Origin: Pseudomonadota bacterium
Lineage (GTDB): Bacteria; Pseudomonadota; Alphaproteobacteria; Sphingomonadales; Sphingomonadaceae
Reading direction: 5' to 3'
Length of the DNA: 9,431 bases
NCBI GenBank assembly: GCA_023426225.1
Contig: JAFABD010000247.1
Location: forward strand, 1 to 9,431
The position numbers and the translations under genes were made by a program. The notes under the pieces were generated by a model that ran no database searches, was not told the DNA's origin, and saw nothing but the letters and a program-made list of their open reading frames with translations. This document shows positions 1-6,930 of the stretch, in pieces (positions within the stretch are counted from its first letter, which is position 1; each line of letters starts with the position of its first letter).

Positions 1-917
1 TCGAGGTGACGCCCGACGGCGGCGTCATCCCGGCGCGCTATCTCGCCACGCCCCAGGCCGCCGCACGCGGCTTTGCGCCGCGGCTCGCCTGGGTCGATCC
101 GGTGTCGCTGCGCGTCGTTCGCACGGCGCAATGGGGCGACGACGGCATGACCTGGCTCTACGACCTCCATTACCGCCTGCTCGCCGGCCCGGCGGGCGGG
201 CGTGTCGTCGGTGCGATCGGGATCGGGCTGTTGCTGCTCATCGGCTCCGGGCTCGCGCTGTGGTGGCCGCGCCGCGCGCGGCTGGCGAGCGCGCTCGGCT
301 GGAAACGCCATGCCGGGCCGCAACGCCGTGTCTATGACCTTCACAATCTCTGCGGCGTCTATCCCGCGCTGCTGCTCGTGCTGGTGACGGCGACCGGCAT
401 CCTGCTCGAATTTCCCGATCAGGTCCGCCCGCTGATCGGCGCGGTCAGCACGCTTTATCGCGCGCCCGCGTTCCGCATGTGCGGCGCGCGCGCGATCGAC
501 GCCGACGGCGCCGCCGCCATCGCCGCGCGCGTCTTTCCCGACGCCCGGCTCGCCTGGATCGAGACGCCGGGAACCGGCGGCGTCTATCGCATCACGCTGG
601 CCCAGCGCTGGGAGCCGAGCCGGCGCTTCCCGCGCACCGGCGTCTGGGTCGATGCCGCCAGCGGCCGCGTGCTCGCCGTGCGCGACCCGCGCCGCGACGG
701 CTGGGGCGACCGGCTGCTCAACTGGCTTCACCCGCTCCACAATGGCGAGGCATTCGGCATGATCGGGCGCGTGCTGGTGTTCGTGTCGGGGCTGGTGCCC
801 GCAATGCTGTTCGCGACCGGCTGGCTGAGGCACCGGCACAAGCAGCGCGCCCGGCAAACCGCTGCGGCCCGGCGACGCGCCGCCCCGTCCGGAACGACGC
901 GCCCCTCGCTCGCCTAG
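1..917 (+). CDS. PepSY-associated TM domain protein, C-terminal part (5' end outside window)
   Basis: An inner-membrane protein of the PepSY-TM family (PF03929 type). Many members are iron-regulated and sit near siderophore receptors, where they are thought to act in ferric or siderophore reduction. The reading frame is open to the left edge (codons in phase from base 3), so the usual N-terminal TM helix and the true start are missing. About 303 residues are visible from base 6. I see predicted TM helices near visible residues 66-88, 115-137 and 252-275. Histidine motifs typical of the family lie beside them: DLHYRLL (H55), DLHN (H113) and LHPLHNGEAFG (H242, H245). A soluble PepSY-like stretch lies between helices two and three (about 150-230). 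The tail is rich in Arg and Ala and ends at TAG 915-917. Codon use is the high-GC style of the chromosome. The family call is solid; the substrate is unknown. Confidence 0.85.
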   Translation, partial: EVTPDGGVIPARYLATPQAAARGFAPRLAWVDPVSLRVVRTAQWGDDGMTWLYDLHYRLLAGPAGGRVVGAIGIGLLLLIGSGLALWWPRRARLASALGWKRHAGPQRRVYDLHNLCGVYPALLLVLVTATGILLEFPDQVRPLIGAVSTLYRAPAFRMCGARAIDADGAAAIAARVFPDARLAWIETPGTGGVYRITLAQRWEPSRRFPRTGVWVDAASGRVLAVRDPRRDGWGDRLLNWLHPLHNGEAFGMIGRVLVFVSGLVPAMLFATGWLRHRHKQRARQTAAARRRAAPSGTTRPSLA

Positions 918-918
918 G

Positions 919-1003
919 GCGTTTTCAGGCTGACCTTTTTCGGTCAACAGCTCGGAAAATGCGGCGCTCAAGGGCGGAGCGTCTTCGCCCGAGGCGAAAA
1001 CGC
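919..1003. repeat. Palindromic intergenic element with hairpins after the PepSY gene
   Basis: This 85-base segment begins two bases after the PepSY stop. It is bounded by GCGTTTTC (919-926) and its reverse complement GAAAACGC (996-1003). Inside, TGACC (931-935) and GGTCA (942-946) can pair around a T-rich loop. At the right end GCGTCTTCGCC (979-989) pairs with GGCGAAAACGC (993-1003) around a 3-base loop, with one mismatch in 11 pairs. There is no T-run after the last stem, so it is not a textbook intrinsic terminator. It could still end transcription or be a copy of a dispersed REP-like repeat. Only the inverted symmetry is seen directly. Confidence 0.4.
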
Positions 1004-1201
1004 ACTTGGCCGTGAGCAAATAGACAGCCTTTGTTGGCGATCCGCCTGACTGTCCGGAATTGGGGCTATTCTGCCATTCCCGAGCAACATGTCTAATGTC
1101 AGGCCTTGCCAGGAGCGGACATTCGGGGTTTGCTTGTTCCCGATAAACTCCGTGTCAGCCATGCTTCTGATTGCGACGGTTTCGCATCAGTCTGCGTGGC
1201 C

Positions 1202-1396
1202 ATGAAACACCATTATGTCCCGCAATTCCTGCTGCGACGCTGGTGCGACGCGCAAGGTCGGCTCCAGAGCTTCAGAGTCGTGAACGGCCATGTCAACGCG
1301 AATGCCCTTGCTCCAGAATATACCGGCTATGAGGATGGCCTATATGCCGTCGGCGCAAACCCGACGTGCTCGATCATCTCCGTAATAAAGGCATAG
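1202..1396 (+). pseudogene. DUF4238 protein, truncated N-terminal fragment
   Basis: Sixty-four residues from ATG 1202 match the start of DUF4238 proteins: the hallmark HHYVPQFLLRRW opening, then a short strand pair and TGYEDGLYAV. Members of this poorly understood family are usually well over 200 residues, often in accessory regions. Here the frame runs into unrelated residues after LYAVGA and stops at TAG 1394-1396. Only the first domain strand region survives, so I read it as a decayed gene. The frame is open further 5' from a TTG at 1106, but the family start is at ATG 1202; no strong Shine-Dalgarno precedes it. Base composition is lower in GC than the flanking operons. A frameshift near 1340 would join it to the ORF at 1366-1584, but that stretch does not clearly look like the DUF4238 continuation. 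Confidence 0.55.
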
Positions 1397-1584
1397 CGAT
1401 GCTGAAAGACTTCCTCGCCGAGGGCGATGTTGCCTTGCCGGAGGGCTGGCCCTCGTCGGAGCAATGGCTCGACACACATTATCCCGGCTTAATAGAGAGG
1501 CAGAGCCTGATCTCCAACCTCTCGAATATTTTGCTCCACGACCAACTGACCGAGCTGCTCCTTGCCGGAACTCGCTCCATGTAA
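1366..1584 (+). CDS. Short ORF, unrecognised; possible remnant
   Basis: A 72-codon frame from GTG 1366 to TAA 1582-1584, overlapping the end of the DUF4238 fragment in another frame. Its predicted product is mildly acidic and helical, with no cysteine motif, signal peptide or TM segment. An internal ATG at 1399 gives a 61-residue alternative. I do not recognise the family. It may be the displaced C-terminal part of the broken DUF4238 gene, or the tail of another gene whose start was deleted. The composition looks protein-like (balanced residues, unlike the Arg/Ala-rich shadow frames of this genome), which is the main reason to list it. Confidence that it is expressed is low. Confidence 0.25.
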   Translation: MLDHLRNKGIAMLKDFLAEGDVALPEGWPSSEQWLDTHYPGLIERQSLISNLSNILLHDQLTELLLAGTRSM

Positions 1585-1604
1585 GAGAAACGACGTCAAA
1601 CGTT

Positions 1605-1614
1605 GGAGGAGGGG
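1605..1614 (+). promoter_or_regulatory. Strong ribosome binding site for the two-TM protein
   Basis: GGAGGAGGGG ends 8 bases before ATG 1623. It decides the start of the small membrane protein: the same frame is open upstream to 1464, but that extension is Arg-rich, has no ribosome site and overlaps another ORF. Confidence 0.7.
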
Positions 1615-1622
1615 CTGGTCTG

Positions 1623-2054
1623 ATGGTCTGGTTAAGGCGTGTTCTGCTTGGACTCCTGACGTTGATTCTGGCAAGCCAGTTCATCATTGGACTGCAGGCT
1701 TGGCGAGATGAGGCTGTCGCGGCAAGTTGGATTGTGGCGCTGGAGGGCAAGCGTGAATGCTTCGGTGATTTCACATCATCGGAGGCATTGCATCTTGAAC
1801 AGCTTGCAACGGTCAACAGTTTGAAATTGAGCGCGAATGATCGCTTACGGGTTGATTGTTATCTCCGAGATGTAGATCGTCGTCGAACAGTCGAACGGGC
1901 GAGCCGAGATCTGATCAAGGCGCAAACGACAGTCAAAAATGCGCTGATTATCGGCGCGGCGTCGTCGGCGCTGATTGCAATTCTCGTAGTGGTGGCGTGG
2001 ATCAATTGTAAAAACGCCATCAAGTTCGAGAGACGCAGCCCGGCGGCGGGTTAA
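1623..2054 (+). CDS. Small two-TM membrane protein, hypothetical
   Basis: A 143-residue protein from ATG 1623 to TAA 2052-2054. Residues about 5-24 form a hydrophobic helix after two arginines and could be a signal anchor. Residues about 110-130 form a second strong TM helix ending in a short basic tail. Between them lies an 85-residue polar region with two cysteines (ECF and DCY) that could form a disulfide if it is periplasmic, and a helical stretch rich in Arg, Asp and Glu. The two-TM plan with both ends cytoplasmic is inference. I do not recognise a family. The gene is clearly lower in GC than its surroundings and uses codons such as TTG, ATT and AAA that are rare next door, which suggests recent acquisition. 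It sits with the DUF4238 remnant, so it may be cargo of the same insertion. Confidence 0.6.
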   Translation: MVWLRRVLLGLLTLILASQFIIGLQAWRDEAVAASWIVALEGKRECFGDFTSSEALHLEQLATVNSLKLSANDRLRVDCYLRDVDRRRTVERASRDLIKAQTTVKNALIIGAASSALIAILVVVAWINCKNAIKFERRSPAAG

Positions 2055-2115
2055 ACTCGAATGGCAGGTTTTCGCCCGCAAACCGACCCGCGACCGCCAA
2101 ATGAACGGACGGCAG

Positions 2116-2154
2116 ATTTCAGGACCGCGGGCGCGCGGCCCGAACGACTGAAAT
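2116..2154. repeat. Nested inverted repeat in convergent gap
   Basis: Outer arms ATTTCAG (2116-2122) and CTGAAAT (2148-2154) enclose inner arms CGGGC (2128-2132) and GCCCG (2138-2142), with symmetric 5-base internal loops and a 5-base apical loop. It lies between the two-TM gene and the oppositely oriented porin gene, so it could end transcription from either side. It has no clear T-run. Confidence 0.4.
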
Positions 2155-2193
2155 TGAGGCGTGTTGCTGCCAGATGGTTTGACGCCGACTGAG

Positions 2194-2218
2194 CGGCAGC
2201 TTCTGGCAGAAGCTGTCG
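2194..2218. terminator. Candidate hairpin terminator between convergent genes
   Basis: CGGCAGCTTCT (2194-2204) pairs with AGAAGCTGTCG (2208-2218) through 11 pairs, one of them G-U, around a GGC loop. It stands about 70 bases beyond the porin stop on the minus strand and 140 bases beyond the two-TM gene on the plus strand. There is no real T-run on either side, so the terminator role is inferred from position and stem stability. No gene is supported in the gap 2055-2286 as a whole. Confidence 0.4.
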
Positions 2219-2286
2219 TTGAAGGCCCGACCGACGAACGGCGCAACTGGGCCGCTTTCGGTCGCTTCACATTGATTCCCCTACGC

Positions 2287-3686
2287 CTAAAAGCGGAACT
2301 GCGCGCTCGCCATGCCGAAGTCGATCGCGCTGCCGTGCGCGGCGCGGATCGCGTCGCCGGCGCTGTGGTGGAGATAATAGGCGCGCAGGCTCCAGTGCCG
2401 GCCGAGCGCCAGGTTGGCGTCGGCCGAATAGACCTCGCCGATCGCCTGCGGGCCGCCGCGCGTCCCTGCCAGCGCCGCCGCCGGGCCGAGATAGACCGAA
2501 TCGGCGCGCGCTTCCTTCCACTTCCACTGCACCGCCCCCTCGAGCGTCAGCTTGCGCATCGGCTGGAAGCGCAGGCTGGGACGCACCGCGACGAGGTTGG
2601 CAAAGCTGGTGACGTTCGCCTCGTTGAAATAGGGGCCTTTGGGGAACAGCGGGTTGAACGTGCCCAGCTTGTCGTCGCCGGCATGGTGGTCGCCCGAGCC
2701 GGAATCGAACCGCACCGCCAGCCGCGGCTTCATCGTCGTCGCCAGCGTATAGGCCAGGTCGGCCGAAAGCCCCCAGGCGCGGATCGACTGGCCGGCAAAG
2801 CTGCCGCGCTGGACCAGCCCCTCGACGTCCCAGTCCCAGCCCTTCGCCGCGCCGCCGGTGCGCAGCCCCAGGCTGTGGCGATGTTCGGCGCCGGTCACGC
2901 CGCCGAAGCTCGCGACATCGCGATCGAGATAGAACCAATAGGCGTCGGCACTCGCCCCCGGCTGCGACCCCAGCGCATAGGCGCCATACACGCCGCCGAA
3001 CCCTTGCTGGCGGTTGCTCACATCGTCGAACACGCCGCGGCGCAGCGTCACCGGCCGGACGAGGAACGCATCGAGCTTGAGCCGCCCGAGCCCCAGCGTC
3101 GCGCGGCCCCCGTCGAAATTCTGATGGACGTTGGTGCCGTCGCGGAACGACACGAAGCGCTGCGCCGGGTTGAACGCCAGTTCCTGCCGTCCCAGCCGCA
3201 GCGTGAGCGCGGCGAGCGGCTTCACCTCGACGAAAGCTGGCGCAGGTCGAGATGATCCTCGTCGGGCAGCGCGAGCGTCTGCTTGCCGAACGCCGCTTCG
3301 CTGCCGAGCTGGGCAAACACGCGGACGGCGCTGCCCAGATGCAGGTCGGCATGCACCAGCACGCGCTGGAGCAGATAGGTTTCGGGATCGTGCCCGCCGA
3401 TCCCGAAGGCGGGCCGGTCAAGGCTCTCGGCGCGCTCGCGGATCTCGCCGCCCAGGCTCAGATAGGCCTGCCGGTCGGGGTCGATCGGCACGAACTTGAT
3501 CCGCGCGTCGAGCGGCAGTGCGTCGGTCCGGTCGCGCAGGCTCGAATAATCCTCGGCGGTGCGGTCGGGCTTGAAGCCGGGCAGCGGCCCCTGTTGTTGC
3601 GCCAGCGCGGGGCTCGCGGCCAGCATCGTGCCGGCGCCGAGCAGGGCGATCAGGGTCTTGCGATTGTTCGGGGTCATCGGTTTCAT
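2287..3686 (-). pseudogene. Alginate-export-type outer-membrane porin, split by a frameshift
   Basis: A large beta-barrel porin of the Alginate_exp family (PF13372 type; AlgE-like). Such channels carry anionic or small substrates across the outer membrane; the substrate here is unknown. The N-terminal 154 residues run from ATG 3686 to a TGA at 3222-3224. They include a signal peptide with an ALA-QQQ cleavage site (after residue 29), then family features (LSLGGEIRERAE and LLQRVLVHADLHLG). The next frame, open to TAG 2287-2289, continues the same protein without loss (GRQELAF, RFVSFRDG, repeated beta strands) and ends in Phe (QFRF), the usual outer-membrane barrel terminus. One missing C in the plus strand between 3237 and 3238 explains the break: restoring it gives LRQAFVEVKPL and a full-length product of about 466 residues, normal for the family. 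It is either a young pseudogene or a sequencing error. Its start overlaps the nrdJ stop (ATGA); ATG 3677 is an alternative start. Confidence 0.8.
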
Positions 3687-5977
3687 CCACATTTTGAAAA
3701 GCCGCAGTCGAGGCAGGTTGCACAGCCTTCGGACTGGATCAGGGAAGCCGCGCCGCATTGCGGGCAGGCGGGGGGCGTGGTCGTTGCGGTGGCCGTGGCG
3801 GCGGGAAGGTGCGGGGGCGGCGGGGCGTCGCCGTCGGCCGGGGACGCCTCGCCCAGATGGCGTGCGATCACGCCGCCGATCGCTGCGGGAAGCGAGGGGA
3901 CATAACGTCCCTGCATCCATGCGCCGCCGCGCGGATCGAACACCGCCTTCAGCTCGTCGGCGACGAAGCCGACATCGCGCGAGCGCCGGAACACCGCGGA
4001 GATCATCCGCGTGAGCGCCAGCGTCCAGGCATAATGTTCCATGTTCTTCGAATTGACGAAGATCTCGAACGGCCGGCGCCCGGCATCGCCCTCGACATCG
4101 TTGATCGTGACATAGACCGCGTGCGCGCTGTCGGGCCAGCGCAGCTTGTACGTCGTGCCCGTCAGCGCCTCGGCGCGGGGCGCCAGCGGCGCTTCGCCGA
4201 TTTCCGCCGCCGGGACGGCGGGGGCGGGTGCTTCGGGGCCGGGGACTTCGGGCGCGGCGACGCTCAGCACCGATCCCGTGACCGGATTGGGGCGATAGGT
4301 GGTCAGGCCTTTGCAGCCGAGATGATATCCCTCGATATACACGTCGGCAAAGGCGTCGAAGCCGATGTCCTCGGGGCAGTTGACCGTCTTGGAGATCGAG
4401 CTGTCGACCAGCGCCTGCGCCGCCGCCTGCATCGTCAGATGGTCGGACGGGGTGAGCGTCTGCGCGCTGACGAACAGCGCCTCGGGCGGCGGCGTGTCGC
4501 CGCGCTCGCGCCGCCACACCTGCATCGCATAATCCTCGACCGCCTGCTCGCGCGTCGACCCGTCGGGCTGGCGGATGCGGCGCGTATAGGCATAGGCGAA
4601 GACCGGCTCGATCCCCGACGAGACATTGCCCGCCAGCAGCGAGGTCGTGCCCGTCGGCGCGATCGAGGTCAGGCAGCCGTTGCGCAGCCCGTGGGCCGCG
4701 ATCAGCGCGCGCGTCTCGTCGTCGAGCGAGGCGATGTTGGGCCGCTCGAGCATCTCCTCGTCCCACAGCGGAAACGCGCCCTTTTCCTCGGCCAGCCGCG
4801 CCGAGGCGCGATACGCCTCGCGCTTGATGACCGACAGCCACCGGCGCGTCAGCGCCACCGCCTCGCTCGATCCATAGACCGCGCCGCAGAACAGCAGCGC
4901 GTCGGCAAGGCCGGTGATGCCCAGCCCGATGCGCCGCTTGGCGCGCGCCTCGGCCGCCTGGTCGAACAGCGGATAGCGCGACAGGTCGATCACATTGTCG
5001 AGGAAGCGCACCGCCGTCGCGGTCAGCTCGCCCAGCGCCGCCTCGTCGAGCGCCGCGTCGGGGGCGAACGGCCGGTCGACCAGCCGGGCGAGGTTGATCG
5101 AACCGAGCAGGCAGGCGCCATAGGGCGGCAGCATCTGCTCGCCGCACGGGTTGCTCGCCGCGATCGTCTCGCAATGCGCCAGGTTGTTGGCGGCGTTCAC
5201 GCGGTCGATGAAGATCACGCCCGGCTCGGCGGTGTCATAGGTCGCGCGCATCAGCCTTTCCCACAGCGCGCGCGCGGGCACGCTGCGATGCGTGACGCCG
5301 CCGAACACCAGCGGCCATTCGGCATCGGCCGCCAGCGCCTGCATGAAGGCATCGGTGACGAGCACCGAAAGGTTGAAGTTGCGCAGCCGCGCCGGATCGC
5401 GCTTGGCGTCGATGAACGCCTCGATATCGGGATGGTCGATGCGCAGGCACCCCATCATCGCGCCGCGCCGCTGGCCCGCCGATTCGACCGTGCGGCACAT
5501 CGCGTTCCAGCAGTCCATGAAGCTCAGCGGTCCCGACGCCTGCGCGCCGACGCCGCGCACCGGGCTTCCCGCCGGGCGGATCGTCGAAAAGTCCATGCCG
5601 ACGCCGCCGCCGGCCTGCATCGTCACCGCGGCCTCGCGCAGATGCTCGAAAATGCCGCCCAGGCTGTCGGGGATCGTCCCCATCACGAAACAGTTGAACA
5701 GCGTCACCGCGCGCGCCGTGCCCGCGCCGGCCAGGATGCGTCCGGCGGGGATGAAGCGGAAATCGGTCAGCGCCGTTTCGAACCGCGCCCGCCAGCGCGC
5801 GCGCACCGGCTCGGCCTCCACCGACGCGACCGCCTCGGCGACGCGCGCGATCGTGTCCTCGATCGTCTCGTCGCCCGCGACGCCGGGCTCGCCGCCCGAA
5901 TCCTCGGCGCCGGCGCCGGGCCGGAAACGGTATTTGGCCGACCAGATCTCTTCGGCCAGCGCATTGTCGAAAGGCAT
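3683..5977 (-). CDS. nrdJ: Vitamin B12-dependent (class II) ribonucleotide reductase
   Basis: Reduces ribonucleotides to deoxyribonucleotides in the cytoplasm using adenosylcobalamin to make the radical, so it works with or without oxygen. The 764-residue product shows all key sites: N276, radical Cys C278 and E280 in NPCGEQ, and the redox pair C96 (LFNCF) and C289 (GACLLGS). C278 and C289 have the same 11-residue spacing as in known class II enzymes. Other family stretches are MQAGGGVGMDFSTIRP (from 120), IGLGITGLADAL and SIAPTGTTSLLAGN. From about residue 603 there is a TSCPD-like C-terminal domain (FEIFVNSKNMEHYAWTLALT). A six-cysteine tail (C738, C741, C752, C755, C758, C763) may carry the dithiol that re-reduces the active site. 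I chose ATG 5977 because AAAGGGGA precedes it; the longer frame to 6085 would run through an Fnr-like box. No cobalamin riboswitch is seen upstream. It overlaps the porin gene downstream by 4 bases. Confidence 0.95.
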   Translation of the reverse strand: MPFDNALAEEIWSAKYRFRPGAGAEDSGGEPGVAGDETIEDTIARVAEAVASVEAEPVRARWRARFETALTDFRFIPAGRILAGAGTARAVTLFNCFVMGTIPDSLGGIFEHLREAAVTMQAGGGVGMDFSTIRPAGSPVRGVGAQASGPLSFMDCWNAMCRTVESAGQRRGAMMGCLRIDHPDIEAFIDAKRDPARLRNFNLSVLVTDAFMQALAADAEWPLVFGGVTHRSVPARALWERLMRATYDTAEPGVIFIDRVNAANNLAHCETIAASNPCGEQMLPPYGACLLGSINLARLVDRPFAPDAALDEAALGELTATAVRFLDNVIDLSRYPLFDQAAEARAKRRIGLGITGLADALLFCGAVYGSSEAVALTRRWLSVIKREAYRASARLAEEKGAFPLWDEEMLERPNIASLDDETRALIAAHGLRNGCLTSIAPTGTTSLLAGNVSSGIEPVFAYAYTRRIRQPDGSTREQAVEDYAMQVWRRERGDTPPPEALFVSAQTLTPSDHLTMQAAAQALVDSSISKTVNCPEDIGFDAFADVYIEGYHLGCKGLTTYRPNPVTGSVLSVAAPEVPGPEAPAPAVPAAEIGEAPLAPRAEALTGTTYKLRWPDSAHAVYVTINDVEGDAGRRPFEIFVNSKNMEHYAWTLALTRMISAVFRRSRDVGFVADELKAVFDPRGGAWMQGRYVPSLPAAIGGVIARHLGEASPADGDAPPPPHLPAATATATTTPPACPQCGAASLIQSEGCATCLDCGFSKCG

Positions 5978-6035
5978 TTGCGTCCCCTTTGGCAACGTGT
6001 TCGCGATGCGTTTGGGGCCGGGCGGGACGAGGCGC

Positions 6036-6049
6036 TTGACCTGCCTCAA
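6036..6049 (-). promoter_or_regulatory. Fnr-like box for nrdJ
   Basis: On the minus strand this reads TTGAGGCAGGTCAA, a TTGA-N6-TCAA box matching what Fnr-type proteins bind. Its centre is 65 bases before the nrdJ ATG. Activation from -41.5 would put the transcript start near 6001 with a 24-base leader, but no good -10 hexamer is visible at that spacing. Its last 13 bases are identical to the boxes at 8200 and 8967. Confidence 0.65.
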
Positions 6050-6071
6050 ATGGCGGTTCTCCGCGCTTTTT

Positions 6072-6085
6072 TTGAGGTGCCTCAC
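6072..6085 (+). promoter_or_regulatory. Fnr-like box for pseudoazurin
   Basis: TTGAGGTGCCTCAC contains the 12-base palindrome TGAGG-TG-CCTCA. Its centre is 36 bases from that of the nrdJ box. With the centre at -41.5, the predicted -10 is TAGGCC (6108-6113), a weak match, and the transcript would start near 6120, 43 bases before the pseudoazurin ATG. With the box at 6036 it gives the divergent nrdJ/pseudoazurin region one site per promoter. Confidence 0.6.
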
Positions 6086-6149
6086 GCCGGAAAGCGGGGA
6101 TGGGGGCTAGGCCGATCAGGCGACCGGGCAAGCGCCCGACCGACCCTTC

Positions 6150-6156
6150 AAGGAGG
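6150..6156 (+). promoter_or_regulatory. Ribosome binding site for pseudoazurin
   Basis: AAGGAGG, a full Shine-Dalgarno match, lies 6 bases before ATG 6163. It fixes the start of pseudoazurin, although the frame stays open upstream to about 6100. Confidence 0.85.
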
Positions 6157-6162
6157 TTTCAG

Positions 6163-6630
6163 ATGCGTATTCCGACGATGATTTTCGGGGCCGCCATGGC
6201 CGTCGCCATTGCCGCCCCGGCGGCGGCGCTGTCGCTCCACGCGCCCGCCCCGGCGCCCGCAGGCGCGCACAACGTCAAGATGCTCAACCAGGGCCCCGGC
6301 GGCATGATGGTGTTCGACAGCCCCGTCGTCCGGATCAAGCCGGGCGAGAGCGTCACCTTCGTTCCCGTCGATGCCGGCCACAATGCCGAAAGCATCCCGG
6401 GCATGCTCCCCGCGGGCGCCCAGCCGTTCAAGGGACAGATGAGCAAGCCGCTCACCGTCACCTTCACCAAGCCCGGCGTCTATGGCTTCAAGTGCAACCC
6501 GCACTTCTCGATGGGCATGGTCGGCGTCGTCGTCGTCGGCAACCCGGTCAATCTCGCCCAGGCCAAGGCGGTAACGCTCCCCGGCCGCGCCCGCCAGGTG
6601 ATGAACGGGCTCCTCGCCGGCATTCATTGA
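6163..6630 (+). CDS. Pseudoazurin (periplasmic blue copper protein)
   Basis: A type 1 copper protein that carries electrons in the periplasm, classically from the cytochrome bc1 branch to copper nitrite reductase and, in some species, to nitrous oxide reductase. The 155-residue precursor has a signal peptide (hydrophobic core about residues 5-22, Ala-rich cleavage region). The mature domain starts near HNVKMLNQG, the usual pseudoazurin opening. The copper ligands are all present: H73 (AGHNAES), C111, H114 and M119 (CNPHFSMGM), with spacing identical to characterised pseudoazurins. The final helix is also typical. The gene diverges from nrdJ, has an Fnr-like box upstream and converges on nirK, its likely partner. 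A terminator follows at 6676. Amicyanin or plastocyanin are unlikely because the N-terminal motif and C-terminal helical tail are specific to pseudoazurin. Confidence 0.93.
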   Translation: MRIPTMIFGAAMAVAIAAPAAALSLHAPAPAPAGAHNVKMLNQGPGGMMVFDSPVVRIKPGESVTFVPVDAGHNAESIPGMLPAGAQPFKGQMSKPLTVTFTKPGVYGFKCNPHFSMGMVGVVVVGNPVNLAQAKAVTLPGRARQVMNGLLAGIH

Positions 6631-6675
6631 GGCGCAAGCACGAACCGGCCGGGCGCAGCACACGCCCGCAGTTGA

Positions 6676-6710
6676 GGGGCGTCGTCCGGAACCCGGGCGG
6701 CGCCCCTTTT
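6676..6710 (+). terminator. Intrinsic terminator after pseudoazurin
   Basis: GGGGCGTCGTCCGG (6676-6689) pairs with CCGGGCGGCGCCCC (6693-6706) through 14 pairs, two of them G-U in RNA, around an AAC loop, followed by TTTT. It is 45 bases after the pseudoazurin stop. The G-U positions favour the plus strand as the functional direction. Confidence 0.8.
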
Positions 6711-6745
6711 CCGTGCCGCTCGTTCAGACGCGAACGCCTCCCAAC

Positions 6746-6783
6746 CGGCCCGAACCGCCGACATGGTTTCGGGCGGCCCTTTT
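6746..6783 (+). terminator. Possible second terminator hairpin
   Basis: GCCCGAACC (6748-6756) can pair with GGTTTCGGGC (6765-6774) with one bulged base, and TTTT follows at 6780 after GGCCC. It would back up the terminator at 6676. The stem is shorter and imperfect. The rest of the gap 6631-7016 holds no gene I can support; frames there are Arg/Pro-rich shadows. Confidence 0.35.
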
Positions 6784-6930
6784 CGCGGCACGCGTCGGCA
6801 TGCTGATGCTCTGGCCGCGATCGGGAGCCCGGCAACATCCGCGCCGGGGCTGCTGCCATAGCCCCTGGCTTTACTGGCACCATCGCCGCGCCGCGTGACG
6901 CGCGCCTGCGTTACCGCCGCACGCAGGAAA

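Noticed and set aside
1845..2270. 141-codon minus-strand frame
   Set aside because: It overlaps the two-TM gene, which has a clear ribosome site. The translation is Arg/Ser-rich and low in hydrophobic order. The part over 2060-2270 could be a widespread intergenic repeat read backwards, but I cannot show it.
2252..2296. CCGCTTT / AAAGCGG inverted pair around the porin stop
   Set aside because: The arms are 31 bases apart, only 7 long, and one overlaps the stop codon; probably chance.
2161..3255. 364-codon plus-strand frame
   Set aside because: From about 2290 on it is antisense to the porin. The first 40 codons are in the intergenic gap and show no recognisable domain.
3687..5174. Minus-strand frame upstream of the porin start (first ~495 codons of a 650-codon frame)
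   Set aside because: It lies inside nrdJ in another frame and is Arg/Ala-rich. Only the last 155 codons, from ATG 3686, are real porin sequence.
5978..6090. Longer nrdJ start (to 6085) and a cobalamin riboswitch in the nrdJ leader
   Set aside because: The extension runs through an Fnr-like box and lacks the ribosome site that ATG 5977 has. I see no B12-box and the leader is too short for that riboswitch.
3758..6181. 807-codon plus-strand frame opposite nrdJ
   Set aside because: It is antisense to nrdJ over nearly its whole length. The product is Arg/Ala/His-rich with no domain, a known side effect of high-GC codon use.
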